Assembly (NCBI GenBank): GCA_963920575.1
Contig: OY986970.1
Span: 20,963,274-21,027,273, forward strand
Source: Narthecium ossifragum
Lineage: Eukaryota > Streptophyta > Magnoliopsida > Dioscoreales > Nartheciaceae
Reading direction: 5' to 3'
Length of the DNA stretch: 64,000 nucleotides
The position numbers and the translations under genes were made by a program. The notes beneath the pieces were generated by a model that saw only the letters and a list, made by a program, of their open reading frames with translations, made no database searches and had not been told where the DNA came from. How positions within the stretch are numbered: the first letter of the stretch is position 1; each line of letters opens with the position of its first letter. This document shows positions 55,031-64,000 of the stretch, in pieces.

Positions 55031-57168
55031 TCCTCTCCAGACTGGTCGCGAGACATCATGTGAAAATAACCAGAAAACCCATCCGGTCCTGGGCGTGAGG
55101 ATTCCTAATCTATTCAATCCATCAAATGTGTGTTTATTATAAGAGAACACATCTATATTAAACAATTCATCTGTGGTCAAAAAGATTATATCTAATCTAA
55201 TTCATGATTCTGGTACAAGACTAAACTTCAAAATATCATATTATAACTAACTCAAATTCCTTGCAGAAGGAAATTATACATTTATCATCCCAAAAAGAAG
55301 TAACTGGACCCCAACTCCTCAAGCGCCTCCAGAAGCCGACGCACCACCATGTGTCTGTCCAACGGGTGCTACAGAAGAAGACCTGACGTCTGCACCTGCA
55401 AAACACAGCCCGAGTAGGAGTGAGCGATAAGCTCAGCATGATTCTATACTACGATGCTCACAAAGGAAGGGAAACTAATAAATTCTCAGGTTCCATCTCA
55501 TCTCTAGGGGAAACACACGTTACATACACCGCTTACCCAAGGGCACATACGCTGATGACCTAAGGTACTGTCAACAATCGTCCCTCTCAACCAAACACAT
55601 CGGCGCTGAAACTCTAGGGGTAGGACCCAAGGTGATACGTAACTCCCCCTAACAATGAAACTAAGACTGAGCCTGAAACCTAGGATGACCTTTACACCTC
55701 AATCAGAGTAATTGCATCTGACTAGACAATAATCTCAATTTATCAGATTATTATAACATATTAAATCCTAGACCTTACTACCCAGCCTCGGTCCTAAGGC
55801 TAGATCCGATCTGCCTGAGCCCCCAAATCGGCGATTAACATATCGCCCACGCCTAGCCTAGGAATGCAACTAGTGCAAACAATTTATGTATGATCATATG
55901 CACAGATAAGAGTTCATGCATGCAACAATATGCCAAGTATTATACAGGATCAGACGCAACACATAGCTCACCAAGGGTGAACATAGCATAGGGTCTAAGT
56001 AAAGCAAATAAAAGGGCACTCAGCCCTACAAACGGGATACAACCCCGACTAAACGATCAAGCAGCTATGACAGCAATATAATAATATTTTAATCAAAGCT
56101 GAGGGCATACTTAAGGCCCGTTTATGCTACACATCCCAGGAGGCGTGACTCCCATGGTTCAACCACAAGCCACACACGGGCTTACACAGATTAAATAACA
56201 TATATCTGAAAATAAGATTAAAATCATCGATTCATCGAAATCAAACCAATATACTACTAAGCTTGAAAAATCATATGTTTCAATCTAGTTGTCCGATCGA
56301 CATAAAACATGAGATACCCACTCAATGGCATCCTCCAAATCACATCTCCAAAAATTCGATCGATCGGATAGACGGAACTAGATGAAAACCTACAATTTCG
56401 TTAAAAATCCAGATTTGATAAACCGATCAAAATCCTTTGGAAAATAACTTGGATTGAAAGAAAACATTGCAAATCACACCTAAATATCACTAGGATCATC
56501 TTCACCAAAAATCAACTCAATTAAATAATGAAAAAACCACCTAATTTCTCAAATTAAACCAACTGTCCTGTTTTAGCACAGACTGCCCATTTAATTCACC
56601 AAAAATCGTAAGTAGATCCAAAAATCATGAAGCCAGTTGCACTTGGAAGCTAAATCAGAGATATACAACTTTCATGTAGAAGATGAACTGAGATCTTGTA
56701 CGTACAGCTCAGAAATCACGTTAGAACACTACTATTCTAATTAAATCAGAAATCCAAAAAATAACACGATGAAAACTTGCTTAAATCCATGTCAAATCAA
56801 AGCCAAATCCTACCAAAACTCCAATCAGGTGTTAAGCAACCTAAAATGAATCAGCTAGCATACTTTGATTGAAGAAGCAAGCAACTAATCAACATAGAAC
56901 ATCAAAAGCAAGCTTAATGACGAATCCTACCTTACTAAGCTAAATCAATGTTTAATTCCCAATTAAACCGTGTAGAGGAGATATAGAGCAGCTCCCCTAC
57001 CTCCGTGCAAGCCTCAAGAGCCTCTTCAACAGCTCCATTTCACGGATCAAAGGAGAGAAGAAGAAGAAGAAAGAAGAAGTAAGAAGAAAAAAGATAACAG
57101 AGGAGGGTCGAGAGTCACTTATAGACCCGAGTCCGATCGGTTGCTCCCAAGTGACCGATCAATCTATG
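55031..57168 (-). repeat. Chromovirus-like LTR F, truncated
   Basis: In minus orientation it ends near CCGGATGGGTTTTCTGG (about 55065-55088), with the terminal GGGTGTGACA lost. The conserved block (complement of CACTCCTACTCGGGCTGTG) is at 55403-55421. A hairpin with CATAAA is at 56115-56157. Its 5' side is cut by Tat-like copy v at 57169, just beside CCGATCGGTTGC and GACCGATC motifs. Confidence 0.72.
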
Positions 57169-58610
57169 TGATCACTCACGAACGTCGTCGTTAAAACGTT
57201 GTAAACTCAATCAAATATTAAATTTATAATCCTTATTCAATCACTACACTACTAGGTAGAAATAGCGGTGAAGTCGGGAGTCTATCCACATGGAAAACAT
57301 TGGAAATCAAAATCAATTCTCAAAACCCTAAAACTAAGGAAAAGAATCAAAGATAGAATAGAGTTATCTAAACTAATAATTAAAAGATATAAAAGGTTGA
57401 TCAATTTGAATCAATGGAGTAGTTACTTAGGAATTACTCAATCCACCCTAGTTTCGCCTTCAATCTTCTCTAGTTATCCTCTTGTTCTCTTCTCTCAACA
57501 TTATGGATCATATGGCTACAAGCTCACATGAATCCCTAAAATAAGATTTATGTTTCTAACGGCATAGCCTATCTTTCTTGACATAGATTGTCTTCGGTCC
57601 TACGATTACTTTAAGTTATACTACTCCTAATGACCTTGGCACAACCTATCCTAGCTTAGCATAGCCTATCTCACTAGCAAACCATAAATCACATGAAATT
57701 CATCCTATAAATCTCTACAATAAATCACAGAAATCATGTAGGACTGAAAATACGTCAAGGAACTCTGTTTCCTCAACTCTATTAACAATAAAAAGCAAAT
57801 TCATAGGATCATGTCTCGAGAAGAATACAAGATTCAAACCAAAGAAGATAGAAAACTATGCTAGGGTTTCATGAATAATCCTAAGTATAATAACTAGCAA
57901 CTCATCTTTTGGATGAAAGTCATCGGATTGGAAAATGAAGCTGTCACCATCCAGATCCTCTCCTTCTTCTTCTTCCTCCTCCAAAGATTGTCAAAAAGAT
58001 GAGAAATTCGGCTGAAAAAGGCCCTTTAAATAGGGAAACCCTAAACTTGGACTTAAGAGTCCTATCTAGACTTAAACTTTGACTTTCCTCTTTTCGTATT
58101 TCAACTCCAATTCAGGATTCCGACTTTAACTCAATTCTGACGCTAATTGCTTGGAATCTGAGAATGTCTTCAACATGAAAGTTTTAGATCTTCAAGTCTT
58201 CTGTCATATCCCGAAGATTTTATAATATTTAAACTTATAGGGAATATTTGACGAATATTCTCCTGAGCATCAACGGACCAGTTTCCAGCATCTGTATATC
58301 TTCATAGTCTTCAAACATGGTATTAATCCGTATGGAATCACGCCAACTGTCCAACATAAAAGTTGTTCATCTCTGAGTCTTCTGTCACATCTCAAAGTTT
58401 CAAAATATTTGAACCTTTGTAAAATATTTGGTGAATATATTACTGACGGTCGACGAAGCAGTTTATTTAGTCATTTTAGCCGAATTTCTTGCATTTCTTC
58501 TCAAAGCATGATTAAACCTGAAATCAACTAACAAACTATTAAATACAACTACTCTAGGCCTAACAAAGGTAATTTAAGGGGTTTAATTATGAATATTTAG
58601 TGACTCATCA
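57169..58610 (-). repeat. 3' LTR of copy v
   Basis: 1,442 bp. TGATGAGTCAC at 58610 down to CGTGAGTGATCA at 57169 in element orientation. TATA-like CTATTTAAAGG near 58025. Confidence 0.92.
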
Positions 58611-61192
58611 CACCCCCAACTTACACTTTGCTAGTCCTCGAGCAAAGAAAATATAAAAAGAAAGCAATAAATCTAACTAGTCACTTTCGTAGGTCTCACG
58701 GTTGCACTTAGCATGTGCAACAAGCCTTTAAACCCCTGGGTTACCCCAGTGGAGGAGTTATAGTCTCCTGAGTGTTTTAAGGGATGACACCCACAAACAT
58801 CAATACATTCCCTTGAATATATCATTAGAAATCAATCACAATACTCATCAACTCTAATGTATGAAATAGAAATAATATCCATAAATATACCCTTCAACTC
58901 ATAGTCGCATAAAAACAAAGTAAATCAAAACATGTCATAACATATTTCCAACACTTCAACATATTTAATCATGATTAAAAATAACTTTAACACTCCTGTG
59001 TATGAATGGGGTTTCACATGCTTCAGAGCATCAATTATATCTGAACACTTCAACTATTCAAGATCACCATCCTATTCAGCACATATTTTTCACTTATCAC
59101 ATAACAATCTCTGGTTTTTTTTTCTTCTTCTTTTTCGTAGGAATTTCAACTGTTTTACGCGAACACCACGCTGGTTAGGCACACTGCCCGGTTACTAATT
59201 TGAAAATCCTCATTTTTTTCTTTCTTCTTTTCTCTTTTTTTCCAGGAAATTCAACCGTTTTACGCGAACACCACGCTGGCTAGGCATACTGCCCGGTTAC
59301 TAAGTTGAAAATTCTTTTTTTCTTTTTTCTTTTTTTTCGCATACTCAGATAATTGCATGTGTACATGTATTTTCTGTGTCATGATATAAAATTGTAAACC
59401 TATCCCAGTATCATGCTTAGAATCTAATATCAACCCCTTAACATGTGGAAGTGAACATGTGCATTAGGATATGTCAAGCTATCCTTAGATCATGGTAAAA
59501 GTGTTAAAGTATAAAAACAATATCATGCATAGCAAAAATTTACTATCCCATATATGACATACAAGTCTCAGAATAATTCATAAAATAAATTTCTAAAACA
59601 TGCACCTTTGTCAAATCATATCATAATTTCATTCTTTTGACATAATTCAGGGGATGTATAATATTTGGTTACCAGAAAAAGAATATAAGCATGAAATTTA
59701 TGAATGCTACCCCCCAACTTAAATGTAATTGTCCCCAATTACACTAAGTCATAAAAATAAATCAAGAAGTAAAGGGTAGAGGTAACCATAATGAACGCCC
59801 CAAAACTAGATTGCTCTCTCTTCCGATTTAAGTTTAGGCACCGTGATCATTGAATAAATACTTCCTTCCCCATCATACCCTGTCACAAAAATATATACCT
59901 TTCCAAAAAGATCAAATATAGCAAATAAAAGGTCAAAAAGGTATTAGAATCATAGAAAATTTCGGCAGAGTCTCCTTTGAATTTTCATGATATATTAATC
60001 TGTACAAACATTCATCACATAAAAATACAACATGTACAGATAAATAGTAAAGGAGCTAATACATCAAAAATAATCTTCTATACATCACATATAAGAAAAT
60101 AAAGGACCAAAATATCCAAGTAGGGCAATCATCAATTATCATCCGCATAAAAGATCATCACACACACGGCGCCCGTCCGTGGCGAGATCAGAAATAAAAT
60201 CGACGAAAATAAGGAGAATTGAACATCGGATGTTGCTAGGATGTCTAGAAGATCAAAGAATGGTCAACATAGTCCTTATTGAAGATCTATATCGTCCAAT
60301 CAAAAATCATATCACTGTAGCGACTGGATCGTGTGAAGCACAATCGGACGGCTGAAACTCGCCGGCGACGGATTGACGGTGAACGTCGTCGCCGGAGGAT
60401 TTAGAAGCTATAGGAAGAATCGTGGTGGCCTGGTGAACTCATCTATGTAGTCTGATTGAAGAATTGGGGCTTCTAGGCGGCGGATTCGAGATGGTCGGCG
60501 TGGTGGGTTCGTCGGAGTTGGATTCCGATGATCTGGGCTGTAATTGAGGTAGAGGATGGTGGAGGGAGGATCGTGATAGCCTAAAGAAGGTTTAAGTGGT
60601 GGTTCAGGGCTGCGTGAGGTCGTGGAATGGAGGAATGGTGTTGCCCGGTGGAGTGGAAGATAGCCGGAGTTGAACTCCGGTGATCCAAGCAGCAAAGAAG
60701 CGTTTTGATGGTGTAGGAGGCTTCGTGGTTGCCGGAGGAAGGTTCTGGAGGTATTAATGGGTGATGGGATGCACGGGATGAGGAGATCGGAGATGGCTGG
60801 CGGAAGCGGAGGGGCTCACCGGCGTCGGAGGAGAGGGTTCCGAGGGAAGAAGAGGGCGATATCGGAAAGGTGGAAGGATGGCGATGGTGTTGGTGCTGGT
60901 TTGGAGGAATGGGGATGGCCGGAGTTTGTCGGACGACAAAGAGAGGGCAGCGGCTCGAGGACGAGCCGATGAGCCGGGACGATGAGCCGCAATCGAGGAA
61001 CATTGTGGAAAGAGAGAGAAAATCCGATGGAAAATAAGGAAGAAGGTGGAGAAAAATTCCAGAAAAATATGGAGGAAATCCTAAAAATCAGGGGAAAATC
61101 ATAAAAATTAAATAAAATTCTAACAAGCAAAGGGGAAAAAAAATCATAAAACTGGGTTGCCTCCCAGGAAGCGCGAAATTTTACGTCTTTCG
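58611..61192 (-). other. Non-coding 3' internal region of copy v
   Basis: Contains the polypurine tract, the tandem CCACGCTGG...GCCCGGTTACTAA pair (59130-59312), T-rich runs, and a GC-rich block (60350-61010) with CCGGCGACG motifs homologous to 49130-49830. GGGTTGCCTCCCAGGAAGCG lies at 61153-61172. No family-specific protein is recognised. Confidence 0.7.
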
Positions 61193-62398
61193 CTAGACGC
61201 TCCCGAAACAAGATTTAGGAGGCCGATGATTCCATGTGAAAAAATACACGGCCCGAATCATAGTGAATGTATGCAGGCATGCTTCATCAAGAAAAATAGG
61301 AATCTCCATAGCAAACAAAGTGTGCACAGGAAGAGAAGATTTGATACGATTTTTGATGAAGGGACGATAGAAATTAACATTGTCTTCACTCATGTTAGGT
61401 TTCTTCTCCTCACAACATTCAACTAATGGGGATGATATTAAAGGTAGAATCTCAAACTGAGGCTCTAGAGAAGGAATATTGCTAACACCCTCAGCCTCAT
61501 TATGTTTATCACTAATATGCACATCATCATCATTCAACTCATCATGTAGAAGTTCAACTTGAGGTTCCTGACAGAGGGTCTCACTAATATGCTCATCGTC
61601 ATTATGATTATTGGACATAGACATATTATCATCATCCAACTCATCATGAACAATCGGCAATTTAGCATAACAACCCTCATCATCACTATCATAAAAAAAA
61701 CTTGCTTCATAAGAATGACCGAAATACATATAAGGCCCAGAATGTACAACCGGATAGCATTCATCAACATCATTAACTGTATCATCCAAAGTTGGCAAAA
61801 TAGTACTTTCAGCAGCCAACAAAACATTATCAATAGCATCATGAACTGGCAAAACATCACGAGCATTATAGCATGCATCAACATCATTAGAAAGATAAGC
61901 ATCACAAGCATTGTCATCAGTAACAATCGGAACAGAATTATTTGCATAATCCTCATTCTCATAATATGAATCAACCATGTGGGCTAGTTGTTCTATTTGT
62001 GTCTCTATTTTCTTAATTGATTGATCATTAGAGTTAACATCGTTTCTTATCAACGTCATTTCATTATGAAGCTCAGTTTTCATATCAACAATTGCACTCA
62101 TGAGTTCGTCCAAAGTCGGGTTAGAAGATGGTTGTGGAGGATATTGGTGATCAAAATAAGGTGCTGAATTTTGGGCCGGTGTTTCTATATTCCATGGTTG
62201 AAAGTTAGGGAGTTGATAACCTTGGAATTGCCAATTAGGGTTTGTATGATTTCTAAAATTCAAATTATAAGGATATGAATGTGAATTATATGTCGGATTT
62301 GAGAAACCATATGTGTCATTATTGTAAGCAGGTGTATATGTCGAGGGCGTGCGATAATCCCACGATGTATCACCCGGTGGCATATAATATTCGGCCAT
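61193..62398 (-). CDS. Gag-C-terminal-like acidic protein of copy v
   Basis: An intact 401-codon frame. I start at the ATG at 62398 (MAEYYMPPGDTSWDY), because the upstream 25 residues are hydrophobic and overlap the leader. A Tyr/Asn/Pro-rich N-terminus (1-90) leads to a predicted coiled coil (LDELMSAIVDMKTELHNEM ... IKKIETQIEQLAHMV). This matches the LETQLGQMA segment that follows the capsid in copy iv. The rest is an Asp/His/Asn-rich acidic tail with repeated HDELDDD and LEPQ motifs, ending MEIPIFLDEACLHTFTMI. Capsid and zinc knuckle are absent. The frame has stayed open in an element with no enzymes. Function unknown. Confidence 0.75.
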   Translation of the reverse strand: MAEYYMPPGDTSWDYRTPSTYTPAYNNDTYGFSNPTYNSHSYPYNLNFRNHTNPNWQFQGYQLPNFQPWNIETPAQNSAPYFDHQYPPQPSSNPTLDELMSAIVDMKTELHNEMTLIRNDVNSNDQSIKKIETQIEQLAHMVDSYYENEDYANNSVPIVTDDNACDAYLSNDVDACYNARDVLPVHDAIDNVLLAAESTILPTLDDTVNDVDECYPVVHSGPYMYFGHSYEASFFYDSDDEGCYAKLPIVHDELDDDNMSMSNNHNDDEHISETLCQEPQVELLHDELNDDDVHISDKHNEAEGVSNIPSLEPQFEILPLISSPLVECCEEKKPNMSEDNVNFYRPFIKNRIKSSLPVHTLFAMEIPIFLDEACLHTFTMIRAVYFFTWNHRPPKSCFGSV

Positions 62399-62738
62399 GT
62401 ATGCAAGATCATATATAAGAAAGAGAAAAAGAGAACAGAAGATTCGGAGGATACGACAAAATCCGGAAAACAACGATTGAAACGAAAAATTTTGAATTTA
62501 GAAAACTTACCTCACTGCGCAGTTCCGATCGGTCAGTATGGGGCCCGACCGATTGCTCCAGGCCGTGGGGGAGGTCCTTCCTTCAAAAAAAATCCATTCC
62601 AATGCTGCAAAAATTCCAAAAAATTGTCAGAAAAATCCTAAAAAAATGTTAAATAAAGAAAGGGAAAAATAAGAAAGATAAAAACCTAACTAAGTAAAGA
62701 AAATGAGTTAAGAGAAAATCAATTAGTTAACCGTCGAA

Positions 62739-62757
62739 GTCCCCGGCAATGGCGTCA
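62739..62757 (-). other. Primer binding site of copy v
   Basis: In element orientation TGACGCCATTGCCGGGGA, a slightly changed form of TGGCGCCGTTGCCGGGGA, which is used by many plant Tat/Athila elements. It lies five to six bases after the 5' LTR. The copy iv equivalent is at 53461-53478. Confidence 0.7.
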
Positions 62758-62762
62758 AAAAT

Positions 62763-64000
62763 TGATCGCTCACGAACGTCGTCGTTAAAATGTTGTAAAC
62801 TCAATCAAATATTAAATTTATAATCCTTATTCAATCACTACACTATTAGATAGAAATAGCGGTGAAGTCGGGAGTCGATCCACAGGGAAAACGCTGGAAA
62901 TCAAAATCAATTCTCAAAACCCTAACTAAGGAAAAGAGTCAAAGATAGAATAGAGTTATCTAAACTAATAAATAAAAGAGATAAAAGGTTGATCAATTTG
63001 AATCAATGGAGTAATTAGTTAGGAATTACTCAATCCACCCTAGTTTCGCCTTCAATCTTCTCTAGTTATCCTCTTGTTCTCTTCTCTCAACATTATGGAT
63101 CATATAGCTACAAGCTCACATGAATCCCTAAAATAAGATTTATGTTTCTAACGGCAAAGCCTATCTTTTTTTACATAGATTGTCTTCGGTCCTACGATTA
63201 CTTTAAGTTATACTACTCCTAATGACCTTGGCACAACCTATCCTAGCTTAGCATAGCCTATCTCACTAGCAAACCATAAATCACATAAAAATCATCCTAT
63301 AAATCTCTACAATCAATCACAGAAATCATGTAGGACTGAAAATACGTCAAGGAACTCTGTTCCCTCAACTCTATTAACAATAAAAAGCAAATTCATAGGA
63401 TCATGTCTTGAGAAGAATACAATATTCAAACCAAAGAAGATAGAAAACTATGCTAGGGTTTCATGAATAATCATAAGTACAATAACTAGCAACTCATCTT
63501 TTTGGATGAAAGCCATCGGGTTAGAATATGAAGCTGTCACCATCCACATCCTCTCCTTCTTCTTCTTCCTCCTCCAAAGATTGTCAAAAAGATGAGAAAT
63601 TCGGCTGGAAAAGGCCTTTTAAATAGGAAAACCCTAAACTTGGACTTAAGAGTCCTATCTAGACTTAAACTTTGACTTTCCTCTTTTCGTATTTCAACTC
63701 CAATTCAGGATTCCGACTTTTACTCAATTCTGGCGCTAATTGCTTGGAATCTGAGAATGTCTTCAACAGGAAAGTTTTAGATCTTCACGTCTTCTGTCAT
63801 ATCCCAAAGATTTAATAATATTTAGACTTATAGGGAATATTTGACGAATATTCTCCTGAGCATCGACGGACCAGTTTCCAGCATCTGTATATCTTCATAG
63901 TCTTCAAAACTGGTATTACTCTGTATGGAATCTCGCCAAGTGTCGAACATGAAAGTTGTTCATCTCTGAGTCTTCTATCACATGGCAAAGCTTCAGAATA
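62763..64000 (-). repeat. 5' LTR of copy v (incomplete at window end)
   Basis: Begins (U5 end) TGATCGCTCACGAACG at 62763 and aligns with 57169 onward with few differences to the window end. Confidence 0.92.

Larger units (their letters stand above)
57169..64000 (-). mobile_element. Tat-like gag-only retroelement, copy v (runs off the window)
   Basis: 3' LTR 57169-58610, internal 58611-62762, and 5' LTR from 62763 beyond the window end. The two LTRs are highly similar over the visible 1,238 bp. The primer binding site resembles the GGCGCCGTTGCCGGGGA type (62739-62757). GTTGGGGGTGTG before the 3' LTR is the polypurine tract. The only frame is a Gag-tail-like protein. It lacks capsid, protease, RT and integrase, so it is a large non-autonomous derivative. 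Confidence 0.9.

Noticed and set aside
1..64000. tRNA or rRNA genes
   Set aside because: I looked for cloverleaf box A/B patterns and rRNA cores on both strands and saw none that I could support. The TGGTATCAGAGC at 33497 is a primer binding site, not a tRNA gene.

Overview
This is plant (angiosperm) nuclear DNA and consists almost entirely of nested transposable elements. The evidence is plant-type retrotransposon lineages (Copia SIRE/Maximus, Gypsy chromovirus, Tat/Athila-like elements), a MuDR-type Mutator element, a PIF/Harbinger element, a Helitron, and degenerate exons of plant genes (non-specific phospholipase C, GH9 endoglucanase, temperature-induced lipocalin). The phospholipase fragment has GC-rich third codon positions, which would suit a monocot, but I cannot name the species. 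No intact host gene is visible.

Layout from left to right. 1-6703: the 3' end of a Tat-like gag-only retroelement. Its LTR carries a PIF/Harbinger transposon (1282-5796, TTA target duplication) with a frameshifted DDE transposase and a small RNase H1 hybrid-binding-domain gene. 6704-22640: a Helitron on the + strand. Its helicase is split into three pieces (7641-8228, 14309-14371, 19659-20767) by stacked LTRs of at least four chromovirus-like families, which themselves hold a solo Tat-like LTR, a hAT-like MITE and a phospholipase C gene scrap. Downstream of the helicase, in the same orientation, are a GH9 endoglucanase fragment and a lipocalin last exon, followed by a Helitron-like 3' hairpin.

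22729-46744: a two-gene Mutator element with exact 9-bp target duplication TTTATTTAA and long TIRs. mudrA-like transposase reads inward from the left TIR. A GRF zinc-finger gene ending in a transmembrane tail reads inward from the right TIR. A solo LTR (25489-26984, duplication AATTG) sits in the transposase gene. A chromovirus (29096-45830, duplication CATGG) sits in the GRF gene. Inside that chromovirus is a young SIRE-type Copia element (32324-41990, duplication CTAGC). 46754-47730: a short low-repeat segment of unknown function. 47731-64000: two minus-strand Tat-like gag-only elements around a truncated chromovirus LTR.

The coding capacity seen is that of the mobile elements: gag, protease, integrase, reverse transcriptase and RNase H for the retroelements, DDE transposases for the DNA transposons, and helicase for the Helitron. 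Nearly every enzyme gene is broken by stops, frameshifts or lost catalytic residues, so mobility of these copies would depend on helper elements elsewhere. Three observations stand out. First, two unrelated DNA transposons each carry a small nucleic-acid-binding gene ending in a C-terminal membrane segment. Second, GATCGATC- or CGGTCGAC-type palindromes lie just upstream of the TATA box in several unrelated LTR families. Third, a pairing-conserved hairpin precedes the AATAAA signal of chromovirus LTRs.
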